From assembly GCA_902500785.1 (NCBI GenBank), contig CABVRW010000017.1, positions 1 through 63,302 of the forward strand: a DNA stretch of 63,302 bases, read 5' to 3'. Within the stretch, counting starts at the first letter, position 1, and every line of letters starts with the position of its first letter. Source of the DNA: an uncultured Nitrospira sp. (GTDB taxonomy: Bacteria; Nitrospirota; Nitrospiria; Nitrospirales; Nitrospiraceae). The translations under genes were made by a program, and so were the position numbers. Below the pieces are notes generated by a model. The model saw nothing but the letters and a program-made list of their open reading frames with translations, was not told the DNA's origin and ran no database searches. Shown in pieces: positions 9,094 through 17,354 of the stretch.

Positions 9094-9411
9094 CTACGAG
9101 TCGTTCCCGTCGGGTGGAGTTGTGGCTCCGGCGCCTGACATCATGTCCGGCGTGATATCCACTCGTTTGCCCATGGCGGGCGGGAGTTTGGAGAACCGAT
9201 CCATGCGTTCGTTCAGCATGCTATAGGCCTTCATTTCCTCGAAGCCTGGCTTGTGGGTGCCTTTAATCTTGGAAGCAAAAGCCGAGAGCATTCTGGTGGC
9301 GCCGATTCCGTTGCACTGCGGACAGACGGTATCCTCCGGTCGCGCATGGACGGACTGGGTAGCCTCGAACTGGTGTGAACATTGTTCGCAGCGATATTCG
9401 TAAACCGGCAT
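9094..9411 (-). CDS. FmdB-family zinc-ribbon protein
   Basis: A 105-residue protein beginning MPVYEYRCEQC, the hallmark of the FmdB/CxxC_CXXC_SSSS regulatory family. Two Cys pairs (Cys8/Cys11 and Cys30/Cys33) should bind one zinc. The start at 9411 is fixed by an AAGGAG seven bases upstream and by the family N-terminus; the longer frame reaches into the divergent small gene. The C-terminal half is polar and unconserved. The original family member was proposed to regulate formamidase/acetamidase genes, but its wider role is unknown. Confidence 0.8.
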   Translation of the reverse strand: MPVYEYRCEQCSHQFEATQSVHARPEDTVCPQCNGIGATRMLSAFASKIKGTHKPGFEEMKAYSMLNERMDRFSKLPPAMGKRVDITPDMMSGAGATTPPDGNDS

Positions 9412-9570
9412 TGCCGACTCCTTGGATGGCGCTCCACGACCTCGCCCTGATGGACTAGATCGGATAAAGCGATTCTCCCCTTGGAAACGCTTGACCCTGT
9501 GCATAGCTTTGCACTATTGTACCGAATCTTTGTGCCGAAACGCGAGTCACAATTTGGAGGAGCGGTTGAA

Positions 9571-9747
9571 ATGCCCCTGTTAATTCGGAAGTATAAAGGA
9601 AACGGCGGTGTGATGCAGGAAGAGCGGATCGATGATCCGGATCGTATTGACCGCTACATGCGCCTCTTTGAAGAGAAGGACGTCAAGAAGCTGAACACCG
9701 GCGTCAAGACTGTGATTGAGAAGGACGAGTGGCAGCTCCTGCCCTAG
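9571..9747 (+). CDS. Small conserved-looking hypothetical protein (58 aa)
   Basis: A 58-residue polar protein starting MPLLIRKYKGNGGVMQEER. A GGAGGAG ribosome site about ten bases upstream supports ATG 9571 rather than the upstream start at 9481, which would run into the divergent zinc-ribbon gene's leader. There are no Cys, no membrane segment and no motif I recognise. Its N-terminus looks like a beta strand and the rest is charged and probably helical. It is transcribed divergently from the FmdB-family gene. No function can be given. Confidence 0.6.
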   Translation: MPLLIRKYKGNGGVMQEERIDDPDRIDRYMRLFEEKDVKKLNTGVKTVIEKDEWQLLP

Positions 9748-9899
9748 CGCGACCTCCTAGGTTCATCCCACAATCTTACTGATCATTGCCGTCACGGGGC
9801 CGTTGGGGACTCGGTGCTGCCTGCGCATTGCTCTCCCATCGGGGAGCGTGGTAGGGTTTGAGCGGCGACGGTCGTGATGCCTGAATCTGACGGGGTACT

Positions 9900-10103
9900 A
9901 TGGTCTATTGGCTTCATATTGCACGCGCGATTGATCGAGTGACACTTCATCGGGATCGTTGCTCGGAAGTCCCTTCCAGCATCTCAAGTAGTGATTTCTG
10001 GGAAGGCGGATGGTTCGACTATCCTGATAAGGAACGGGCTCTCGCCGCGATGGAGCAGGCCGGTACCAGCGACGAACGCAAATGTGCGTTGTGCAAACCC
10101 TAA
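9900..10103 (+). CDS. Small hypothetical protein with C-terminal CxxC (67 aa)
   Basis: A 67-residue protein with the pattern HRDRCSEV ... FWEGGWFDYPDKERALAAME ... ERKCALCKP. One Cys near the N-terminal third and a CxxC at the end could bind a metal, a layout seen in short uncharacterised soluble bacterial proteins. The ribosome site is weak, which lowers confidence. It lies between two unrelated plus-strand genes. It could be a chance frame, but its composition is protein-like and it ends in a plausible Cys pair. Confidence 0.5.
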   Translation: MVYWLHIARAIDRVTLHRDRCSEVPSSISSSDFWEGGWFDYPDKERALAAMEQAGTSDERKCALCKP

Positions 10104-10207
10104 CGTCAGGAGTACCGAATCATGAATGCTGAATGGTGACGGAGGGACTCTCGGGGCCGTCTCCTTGATCCCACCTTTAGCATTCGCCTTCATCATTTCT
10201 GTTTGCC

Positions 10208-11086
10208 ATGCCTCAATTCGCCCTGCTCCTCACAACCGTTGTGTGGGGAGCGACTTTCCCGGCGACAAAAGCCGCTCTCGAACAAATCTCTCCGCTTTCG
10301 TTCCTATTCTTGCGATTTCTCCTCGGAATGATCGTCGTGTTTGCGGTCCTGTTGCTGATGCGCCGCCGGCTGACTTGCAATGCCGACATGGTGCGGGCGA
10401 GTCTGATCGCGACCGGCTGGCTGTTCATCGGCTATGTCATGCAGACAGTGGGGCTTCGCTTCACGACGGCGTCGAATTCAGCGTTTATTACGGTGTTGTA
10501 CGTCGTGTTTGTGCCGCTCTATTTGCGTCGACTGGGTATCCAGACGTGGGTGTCCAACGGGATTGCACTGGTCGGACTGTGGTTTCTCGTCAAGCCGACG
10601 GCCTCCGCCAACCTTGGAGATCTGCTGACCCTTGGAAGCGCGGCGGCATTTGCCGCCCACATGGTTTGTCTGGAGCGATATACCCGGGTGGCGGATTCAG
10701 TCTCGTTGTTCGCGTGGCAATTGCTGCTGATGACTGTGGCGTTGTTGGGGGCGATGTGGTGGGAGCATCCGACGCCAGCGATGTTCGAGCCGAGCTACGT
10801 GTTAGCCGTTGGTCTCGTGGTGACAGGAATTCTCGCGACCGGCGCGTTTGCAGTGCAAATGTGGGCGCAGCGGCTCCTGCCGGCGCAGCAAGTCGCGTTA
10901 TTGTTTGCGGCGGAGCCGGCCGTCGCCGCCTGGCTCGCCTGGTATTTTCTAGGTGAAAGTCTGGATGCGCAAGGATGGTTCGGTAGTGTGATGATCCTGG
11001 GCGGCGTGATGTTTGGAGCGTGGGCGACCGGTGAGACCGCGCCGACACATCCAGAGCCTGTGGCGATGCGCTCAGAAGGAGGATGA
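10208..11086 (+). CDS. DMT-superfamily (EamA) transporter
   Basis: A 292-residue integral membrane protein with about ten hydrophobic segments arranged as two EamA repeats. It opens FALLLTTVVWGATFPATKAAL with the typical WG-F-K pattern, has SALFS-like ends of repeat one around NSAFITVLYVVFVPL, and in repeat two has LLPAQQVALLFAAEPAVAA, the strongest family signature. Members export amino acids, nucleosides or other small metabolites through the inner membrane; substrate is not predictable here. The next gene starts two bases after its stop with its ribosome site inside this gene, indicating translational coupling. Confidence 0.85.
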   Translation: MPQFALLLTTVVWGATFPATKAALEQISPLSFLFLRFLLGMIVVFAVLLLMRRRLTCNADMVRASLIATGWLFIGYVMQTVGLRFTTASNSAFITVLYVVFVPLYLRRLGIQTWVSNGIALVGLWFLVKPTASANLGDLLTLGSAAAFAAHMVCLERYTRVADSVSLFAWQLLLMTVALLGAMWWEHPTPAMFEPSYVLAVGLVVTGILATGAFAVQMWAQRLLPAQQVALLFAAEPAVAAWLAWYFLGESLDAQGWFGSVMILGGVMFGAWATGETAPTHPEPVAMRSEGG

Positions 11087-11087
11087 C

Positions 11088-11558
11088 GTGGCTCAGAAAT
11101 TCGGCAACGGCCGTTGGGTGCAAGAGGGGTTTCTCGACAACCGGCAGGACGGCACGGTCGTGGGACGTATGACATTTGCCGTGTTGGGAGCGGTCGATTT
11201 TTACCTTGCGGGCAATTGCCGAGGAGAAATTTCCGGGACGGTGATCCGGTTCAAGAATAGCCGGTTCGCCGACGAGGATCTCGCGGGTCAGGTGCTCGGG
11301 GAGGTGGAGATCCCACAGATCGGCGACGCGGGTCTCATCTCCTTCGATCCGCATCCGCATTTAGAGCCGCACCCGTACATCGAGTGGTTTTCCATGCGGA
11401 AGAATCACTATCGTATCGAGTTGGTGCCGGAGGATGCCTGGATTGCGACAGAGCAGGAAATTGGTGAGGTCGATTCAATCAGCAGGGAGATTCGAGCACG
11501 GCTATCATCGCAATACGGGTCCAAGGCACGGTCGGCAGATGACGCGGAGTGGATGTAG
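11088..11558 (+). CDS. Hypothetical protein coupled to the DMT transporter (GTG start)
   Basis: A 156-residue soluble protein beginning VAQKFGNGRWVQEGFLDNRQ. An ideal AAGGAGG five bases before the GTG at 11088 decides the start; this site overlaps the 3' end of the transporter gene, so translation is coupled. It is acidic, with a central LISFDPHPHLEPHPYIEWFS stretch rich in His and aromatic residues, and has no signal peptide. I do not recognise the family. The coupling suggests a role connected with the transporter, but that is inference. Confidence 0.75.
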   Translation: MAQKFGNGRWVQEGFLDNRQDGTVVGRMTFAVLGAVDFYLAGNCRGEISGTVIRFKNSRFADEDLAGQVLGEVEIPQIGDAGLISFDPHPHLEPHPYIEWFSMRKNHYRIELVPEDAWIATEQEIGEVDSISREIRARLSSQYGSKARSADDAEWM

Positions 11559-11568
11559 CACGGAGTGA

Positions 11569-11595
11569 GGGGGCGGGCGTTGTATGGCCGCCCCC
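11569..11595. terminator. Bidirectional GC hairpin between convergent genes
   Basis: A perfect 8-bp stem GGGGGCGG / CCGCCCCC with an 11-nt loop sits between the stops of the convergent genes ending at 11558 and 11606. The position suggests a shared terminator; there is no clear U-run on either side. Confidence 0.5.
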
Positions 11596-11605
11596 CCGGT
11601 CACCG

Positions 11606-12622
11606 TTAGGCGAGTTTACTCTTGCCTTCTCGCACATGCGCAGGCACTTCTCGAATATCCCAGATCAGTCCCAGCGCCTGCAGGCCCCGCAGCATGTAGT
11701 AGGTGATGTCGATTTCCCACCAGTAGAAGCCTTGGCGGGTCGAGGCCGCGTAGTAGTGGTGATTGTTATGCCAGCCTTCGCCGAGGGTAATCATGGCGAG
11801 GATGAAATTATTCTTGCTGTCGTCACCCGTCTTGTAACGCTGAGATCCGTACACATGAGAGAGCGAGTTGATCGTGCAAGTGCCGTGGAGCAAGGCGACG
11901 GTAGAAACGAAGAAGCCCCAAATCAGCATTTGCGGGCCATTCGTGCCGAGGCTCGGGGCGTAGGTTTCCAGCAACTTGCCTAAACCGAACATGCCGAATC
12001 CGCAGATCGTCGGGACAAGGGTATCGAATCGGTCCAAAAAACGCAGTTCAGGAAACTTTGCGAAATCGCCGATGCTCTTCAGTCGCGGCGGGAAAAATTT
12101 CTTGGAACTAATCCAGCCGATGTGAGCCCAGAGAAATCCCCCTTGGCGCACTGAATGCGTGTCTTCCGGCTTGTCTGAATAAATATGGTGATGGCGATGG
12201 TGGCCGGCCCACCAGAGGGGGCCGCGCTGGGCGCAGGACGATCCTAGAAGGGCAAACGCGAACTGACAGGCGCGGGAGGTCTTGAAGGTGCGGTGTGAGA
12301 AATAGCGGTGGTACCATCCGGTGATGGCGAACATGCGCACGAAGTAGAACGCGGCCGCGACACCCACGGCGACCCAGCTCCACCCGACGATGAAGACGCC
12401 CAGGCAGATCAAGTGCACGGTAATAAGGGGAATGGCGCGGAGCCAATCTACCGATGCCGGCGCGGCATCCGTTTGCATCTTCTCAATGCCGGCCCAGGAG
12501 TCAAACCAGCGCAAGACGGTGATCCAAGGGGCGTCGCTCTTGTGCTCTTCCCCGGGTTGTCCATTGTTGTTAGCGAGCTCACCACTTTCGGGTAAGGTGA
12601 GCGGGTGCAGATCACTACTCAT
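11606..12622 (-). CDS. Membrane fatty-acid (acyl-CoA) desaturase
   Basis: A 338-residue membrane di-iron desaturase of the delta-9 acyl-CoA type. The three histidine boxes that hold the iron pair are intact: HRYFSH (105-110), HHRHHH (141-146) and HNNHH (285-289). Hydrophobic pairs at about 63-100 and 200-255 are the membrane hairpins. It introduces double bonds into membrane acyl chains with an electron donor such as ferredoxin or cytochrome b5-like protein; none is adjacent. GGAGG precedes the ATG. The N-terminal 40 residues are polar and variable. Head-to-head with hemE across a 378-bp gap. Confidence 0.88.
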   Translation of the reverse strand: MSSDLHPLTLPESGELANNNGQPGEEHKSDAPWITVLRWFDSWAGIEKMQTDAAPASVDWLRAIPLITVHLICLGVFIVGWSWVAVGVAAAFYFVRMFAITGWYHRYFSHRTFKTSRACQFAFALLGSSCAQRGPLWWAGHHRHHHIYSDKPEDTHSVRQGGFLWAHIGWISSKKFFPPRLKSIGDFAKFPELRFLDRFDTLVPTICGFGMFGLGKLLETYAPSLGTNGPQMLIWGFFVSTVALLHGTCTINSLSHVYGSQRYKTGDDSKNNFILAMITLGEGWHNNHHYYAASTRQGFYWWEIDITYYMLRGLQALGLIWDIREVPAHVREGKSKLA

Positions 12623-13000
12623 GCCACCTCCACAGTTGTGCGAATCAAGGATGCGTTACCGAGGGGTCGCGCCGCAGTTGTTTAGCGTGACTTAGTCATC
12701 GCGGCGCTTGCGAGTGCTACGAATAGGCAGGCCGCTGAATGCTCTGGATCGTGTCGATCAGTGAGCGACGATACTCAGGCTCAACGACACGTGGGACCAT
12801 TATACACAGAGTTGCAGGGAAATGTCGTGAGTTTTTTACGCAATAGCACGATGGCAGCGCGATGGCGTTCTAGGCGACTGACCGGTAGGAATCGAGTGGT
12901 CGTCGGTCTCCCGGGTCGTAGAGCTATCCGGTTGGGTCCTCGCATGCTGCGCGAGATTGTTTGACTCTGTTCGGACCGCCCCTCTAAAATGCGCCCCATT
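12623..13000. other. Divergent intergenic region, desaturase/hemE
   Basis: About 378 bp without a convincing gene. It must hold the desaturase promoter and, at its right end, the hemE promoter described separately. A 67-codon frame at 12761 has no ribosome site or recognisable content. Confidence 0.5.
12961..12990 (+). promoter_or_regulatory. Sigma-70-type promoter of hemE (near-leaderless)
   Basis: TTGACT (12961-12966) and TAAAAT (12985-12990) are separated by 18 bp, each matching the consensus at five of six bases. Initiation would fall at about 12996-12999, only a few bases before ATG 13001. Confidence 0.55.
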
Positions 13001-14026
13001 ATGAATGATCGATTTCTCAAGGCGTGCCGGCGCGAACCGGTCGATTGTACACCAGTCTGGTTCATGCGCCAGGCCGGACGGTACATGATCGAGTATCGTC
13101 GTTTGCGTGAAAGGTATTCGATCCTTGAACTCTGTAAGACGCCCGAGTTGGCGGCGCAGGTCACGTTGCAGCCGATCGACCGCTTCGCGCTCGATGCCGC
13201 GATCATTTTTGCCGATATTCTGCTCCCCTTGGAACCGATGGGCCTGTCGTTGGAGTTTGCGGAGGGTGAGGGGCCGATCATTCACAACCCTGTGCGGGAT
13301 CGGGCGGCAGCGGAGGCGCTCAAGGCCATCGACGACACCGAGTTGCAGTACGTAATGGATGCCATCAGTCTGACCCGTACGATGCTGGCCGGCCGCGTGC
13401 CGTTGATCGGGTTTGCCGGGGCGCCGTTTACCTTGGCCAGTTATGCCATCGAGGGTGGAAGCTCGCGGAATTATATCCATACGAAACAGATGATGTATCG
13501 CGAGCCGGAGACCTGGCATCGCCTGATGGATAAATTTGCGCGGGTGATTACCGGTTATCTTCGTCGTCAGATCAAAGCCGGCGCCCAGGCTGTGCAGTTG
13601 TTCGATAGCTGGGTCGGCTGTCTCTCCGCCGGGGATTATGCCGAATATGTCATGCCGCATGTGCAGCTGATTTTCGAAGGGCTCAAGCACGTAGGCGTGC
13701 CCCTTATTCATTTCGGCACGGGTACCACGGCCATTCTTAAGGCCATGCGCGAAGCGGGGGGGGATGTCATCGGGATTGATTGGCGCGTTCCGCTTGATGA
13801 GGCCTGGGCCATGGTCGGTTACGATCGTGCCGTGCAGGGGAACCTCGATCCGGTTGCATTGTTTGGTCCGATCCCTGAAATCGAGCGGCGCGTGACGGAC
13901 ATTCTTCGCCGCGCCGAGGGCCGTCCGGGCCACATCTTTAATCTGGGCCACGGAATTCTCCCCAATACTCCGGTGGAGCATGTGGCCGCGACCATCGATC
14001 TGGTGCATAAGTTGAGCACGCGCTAA
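13001..14026 (+). CDS. hemE: Uroporphyrinogen decarboxylase
   Basis: A 341-residue cytosolic enzyme that removes four carboxyls from uroporphyrinogen III to give coproporphyrinogen III in heme synthesis. The substrate-binding signature PVWFMRQAGRYMIEYR lies near residue 20, followed by ADILLPLEPMGL and GFAGAPFTLASY, all family hallmarks. An ATG at 12989 is in frame, but the second ATG at 13001 (MNDRFLKAC) matches where homologs begin, and the promoter's -10 box overlaps the first ATG. No ribosome site precedes either, in keeping with a leaderless message. It heads the hemE-hemH-hemG run. Confidence 0.9.
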   Translation: MNDRFLKACRREPVDCTPVWFMRQAGRYMIEYRRLRERYSILELCKTPELAAQVTLQPIDRFALDAAIIFADILLPLEPMGLSLEFAEGEGPIIHNPVRDRAAAEALKAIDDTELQYVMDAISLTRTMLAGRVPLIGFAGAPFTLASYAIEGGSSRNYIHTKQMMYREPETWHRLMDKFARVITGYLRRQIKAGAQAVQLFDSWVGCLSAGDYAEYVMPHVQLIFEGLKHVGVPLIHFGTGTTAILKAMREAGGDVIGIDWRVPLDEAWAMVGYDRAVQGNLDPVALFGPIPEIERRVTDILRRAEGRPGHIFNLGHGILPNTPVEHVAATIDLVHKLSTR

Positions 14027-14087
14027 GGGTTGCAATGCGCAGCAACGGCGAGATCCGCTTCACGATTGACGAATGCCGAGGTTTCGG

Positions 14088-15032
14088 ATGCCTGAACCGC
14101 ATCGACCCATTGCCGTATTGCTGATGGCCATGGGCGGCCCGGATTGCCTGGAGAATGTGGCACCTTATCTCAATGATGTGCGTGGTGGGCGTCCGACCGC
14201 GCCGGAGCTGGTAGAGGAAATCCGTCAACGATATCGTGTGACGGGCGGGAAATCTCCGGTGCTGGGAATCACACGCGACGTGGCACTTGCACTGGAGCAG
14301 CGGTTGAATGCAGCGGGTGACGCACGCTACCGATGTTATGTCGGGTTGCGGCACTGGCATCCGTTCATCAAGGAAACGTACGCGGAATTGCTTGAAGATT
14401 TTCCGGAGCGCGTCATCGGATTGTGCATGGCCCCGCAGTACTCCTCCCTCAGCATCGGTGCCTACATGAAAAAGGTCGAGGATGCACGGGCCGAACTTGC
14501 CAGCGAGACTCCCATCAGCTTCGTCAGGAGCTGGCATCGCCATCCCCGGCTGATCGCCGCGATAGTCGACAATGTTCAGCAGACGTTGCTGAGGTTTCCA
14601 GTTGACGTTCGTTCACGCGTGCCGGTCCTGTTTACGGCCCATAGCCTGCCCGAGCGGGTGGTGGCCATGAAAGATCCTTATCCGAATGAGGTGCGGGCCA
14701 CGGCGCAGGCGGTCTGCGCGCAACTCGGGAGCCAGCCGACGCGGTTTGCCTATCAAAGTCAGGGGCGATCCGGAGAGAAATGGCTCGGCCCTTCGGTCGA
14801 AGAGACGGTGGTTGAATTGGCTCAGGACGGCCATCGTCATGTGCTGGTGGCGCCGATCGGCTTTATCTGCGACCATGTGGAAACCTTGTACGATATCGAT
14901 ATCGAGCTCAAGCAGATGGCACAGACGAAGAGCATTCAGTTGGAACGTATTCCCATGTTGAACGCCTCGGCGTCCTTGATCGACATCGTGACGTCGGTCG
15001 TGGAGGCGCACGAGTCCTCGCTGGTTCATTAG
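14088..15032 (+). CDS. hemH: Ferrochelatase
   Basis: A 314-residue ferrochelatase that inserts iron into a porphyrin (protoporphyrin, or coproporphyrin in the coproporphyrin-dependent branch). Visible signatures: VLLMAMGGPDCLENVAPYL at the N-terminus, YVGLRHWHPFI with the metal-handling His, GLCMAPQYSSLSIGAY, and FTAHSLPERV. ATG 14088 is chosen because a CGAGG sits six bases upstream; ATG 14073 is possible. It lies 61 bp after hemE and 11 bp before hemG. No 2Fe-2S tail is present. Pairing with an oxygen-type hemG leaves open which branch is used. Confidence 0.9.
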   Translation: MPEPHRPIAVLLMAMGGPDCLENVAPYLNDVRGGRPTAPELVEEIRQRYRVTGGKSPVLGITRDVALALEQRLNAAGDARYRCYVGLRHWHPFIKETYAELLEDFPERVIGLCMAPQYSSLSIGAYMKKVEDARAELASETPISFVRSWHRHPRLIAAIVDNVQQTLLRFPVDVRSRVPVLFTAHSLPERVVAMKDPYPNEVRATAQAVCAQLGSQPTRFAYQSQGRSGEKWLGPSVEETVVELAQDGHRHVLVAPIGFICDHVETLYDIDIELKQMAQTKSIQLERIPMLNASASLIDIVTSVVEAHESSLVH

Positions 15033-15043
15033 CGGCACTACCC

Positions 15044-16498
15044 GTGGCGCGCACCCCAAGGTCAGTGGTCATCATCGGTGGAGGCATCTCGGGCCTCTCC
15101 ACGGCGTTTGCCCTGTTGGAGCAGGCCGCGGCGGCTGAGGTTGCCATCGCCTGCACGATCCTTGATGCCGCGCCGGTCTGGGGAGGGAAGATTCTGACTC
15201 ACCGGGTCGGCCGGCTGGTGATGGAGGCGGGACCCGACTCGTTCCTTTCGCAGAAGCCCTGGGCAATGGAGCTCTGCCGACGTCTCGGGCTGGCCGATCA
15301 GCTCATTGACACCAACCCTGTTGAAAAAAAAGCGAGCGTGTTGAGGGGCGGGCAGTTGCATGAGTTGCCGGAAGGGTTGGTCACGTTTACACCGACTCAA
15401 CTCGGACCGTTTCTCCGCAGCGGGCTGCTGTCGTGGATGGATCTTGCCCGCATGGGGTGTGACGTGTTGATTCCGCGGCGTCGGTCGACCGAAGATGAAT
15501 CACTTGCGGCGTTTTTCCGTCGTCGCTTCGGGCGACATGCCTGTGAACGGGTCATAGAGCCATTGATGGCCGGCATCTATGCGGGCGATGCCGAGCAGAT
15601 GAGTCTTCGCGCGACGTTCCCACGATTCTACGAGTTGGAACAAGCGCATGGCAGTGTGATCCGCGGCATGATGGCGGCACGCCGCGCGCGGGCGCAGCAC
15701 GCTTCCGGCGGAGGCCCTCGACGCACCATGTTCGTGACGCTCAAAAACGGCTTGGCCGATCTAGTGGCTGGACTGACGACCCATATCGGGCAGGCCGGCG
15801 GTGTCTTGAAAGCTGGAGTTCAGGCGGAGGCGCTGCGCGTGCGTTCGCACCAGGCGGGACGTTGGATGTACGATGTGATCTGCTCCGATGGGACGGCGCT
15901 CTCGGCGGAGGCCCTGGTCTTGGCGACGCCGGCGTATGTGAGTGCCGACCTGGTGCGGCCGTTGACTCCCCTGGCCGCCGGATTGATGGAGATGATCCCC
16001 TATGCCTCGACGGCGACGATCTCCCTCGTCTATCCGGCTGAGGCGGTGGGGGCTCGCTTGCAAGGATTCGGTTTCGTGGTTCCGCGCGTCGAGGAGCGTG
16101 ATTTGATTGCCGCCACCTGGACGTCGCTCAAGTGGCCCCACCGCGCATCGCCACAGGAGGTGTCCGTGCGGTGTTATCTCGGCGGGGTCGGGCGAGAGGC
16201 CATCTTGCAGCGGGATGACGAGGCCCTGGTGCGGTGCGTGCGGGAGGAATTGGCCTCCATCGTGGGTCTGCAGGCGGCCCCGCACTATGTTGAAGTGAAT
16301 CGGTGGCGCCGGGCGATGCCTCAGTATACGATCGGGCATCTCGACCGGCTGGCGCAGTTGGATGCGGCGCTGTCACGATTCGGCGGCCTGGTTGTCACCG
16401 GCGCCGGCTATCGCGGGGTGGGGCTTCCCGATTGTATTCGGGACGGGGCCGAGACGGCGGCGCAGACGCTACGCTATCTGCAATCGACGGTGGCATGA
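15044..16498 (+). CDS. hemG: Protoporphyrinogen/coproporphyrinogen oxidase (HemG/HemY flavoprotein type)
   Basis: A 484-residue FAD-dependent oxidase of the PPOX/HemY family that oxidises protoporphyrinogen IX (or coproporphyrinogen III) to the porphyrin. The FAD-binding VVIIGGGISGLSTAFAL is at residues 8-24, GKILTHRVGRLVMEAGPDSF follows as in the family, and the C-terminal GLVVTGAGYRGVGLPDCI completes the flavin site. The start is GTG 15044, 11 bp after hemH, with little ribosome-site match; translation may depend on coupling. Operon position with hemE and hemH supports the role. Confidence 0.88.
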   Translation: MARTPRSVVIIGGGISGLSTAFALLEQAAAAEVAIACTILDAAPVWGGKILTHRVGRLVMEAGPDSFLSQKPWAMELCRRLGLADQLIDTNPVEKKASVLRGGQLHELPEGLVTFTPTQLGPFLRSGLLSWMDLARMGCDVLIPRRRSTEDESLAAFFRRRFGRHACERVIEPLMAGIYAGDAEQMSLRATFPRFYELEQAHGSVIRGMMAARRARAQHASGGGPRRTMFVTLKNGLADLVAGLTTHIGQAGGVLKAGVQAEALRVRSHQAGRWMYDVICSDGTALSAEALVLATPAYVSADLVRPLTPLAAGLMEMIPYASTATISLVYPAEAVGARLQGFGFVVPRVEERDLIAATWTSLKWPHRASPQEVSVRCYLGGVGREAILQRDDEALVRCVREELASIVGLQAAPHYVEVNRWRRAMPQYTIGHLDRLAQLDAALSRFGGLVVTGAGYRGVGLPDCIRDGAETAAQTLRYLQSTVA

Positions 16499-16540
16499 CG
16501 GTTTCAATGACGGTGGTGGTCGTGAGAGAAGGAATATCAG

Positions 16541-16972
16541 ATGTTGAATGACGAATTGGTGATCTCCAGTGTGACCGGTCCCTTTCGCGAGCCGCGGGAG
16601 CCGGTATTGTCTTATGACTACTCTATTCAACGGGCAACCTGGGCGGCGACGCATGCGGTTCGGGTAAAGATTGCCTTGGCGGAAGAGTTGGACTATGTGA
16701 AAGGGAAATTGCTGGGAACCGTCGCCGGCAGCCCCGGGCAGCAGATGATGCTCAATAAGTTGCTGTCCCGTAAGATCGGCGACCAGAAGGTTCGGATTGC
16801 CGAGGCGGAAGGTTGGTTGAAGGAACGCGGCGATGTGTTGGTGGCCCCCTTCACCGGCACGCTCTCCCATTACTTCCCGCAATTGGAGGCATGGGTGCAG
16901 GCAGAGCAGGACGCGTTGCGGGCTGAAATCAAAAGCAGTGTCGGCATCGCGGCGACTTCACCGACGGTCTGA
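16541..16972 (+). CDS. Hypothetical protein downstream of the heme operon
   Basis: A 143-residue soluble protein, 42 bp after hemG in the same direction. It has an N-terminal LSYDYSIQRATWAATHAVRV, a basic helical centre and an acidic C-terminal helix; no Cys, no signal and no membrane segment. I do not recognise the family. Its place after hemG suggests co-transcription and perhaps a role in tetrapyrrole handling, but there is no direct support. Codon usage looks like its neighbours, so it is probably native. Confidence 0.7.
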   Translation: MLNDELVISSVTGPFREPREPVLSYDYSIQRATWAATHAVRVKIALAEELDYVKGKLLGTVAGSPGQQMMLNKLLSRKIGDQKVRIAEAEGWLKERGDVLVAPFTGTLSHYFPQLEAWVQAEQDALRAEIKSSVGIAATSPTV

Positions 16973-17354
16973 CGGGTGCGCCTTGGGTGACCTTCGGTCA
17001 GCAGACCACTGGAGGTCTGTGCGATGGCGATGACCCCTGCTTCTCCGGCCATACGAGAGACCTATGTGTTGGTGTCGTCTGCGATCTGGACGGCGCTCGT
17101 CCGGTCGTTATCCTGCCGACTATTTTTCACGCACAGAATCTGTGGATAACCATGTGAATATCAGCCGTCTCTTCTCTCAACCCCCTCAGTGGAGAGGTCC
17201 TTGAGCGGCCTGCACAAGTTTTAGGCATTGGGGTAGTCGTTCGACAAGCCACTAGATGCTGTGGGAGACGGAAACCCCTAGGGACATTCTTCTTGCTCAA
17301 GGCTGGGCTGGGGATAGCGAAGGCCGTATAGGCGAGGATTTTCGACGCAGCGGC
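16973..17354. other. Intergenic region with two hairpins
   Basis: About 380 bp between convergent genes. It holds hairpins TGACC-TTC-GGTCA (16988-17000) and CAGACC/GGTCTG (17002-17019) just after the hypothetical gene, which may end the heme operon, and one perfect DnaA box (17141-17149). No gene is supported. Confidence 0.45.

Noticed and set aside
12836-14035. 399-codon minus-strand frame opposite hemE
   Set aside because: Shadow of hemE with no recognisable protein features.
17141-17149. Perfect DnaA box TGTGGATAA
   Set aside because: A single box, with no AT-rich unwinding stretch or replication genes, does not make an origin.
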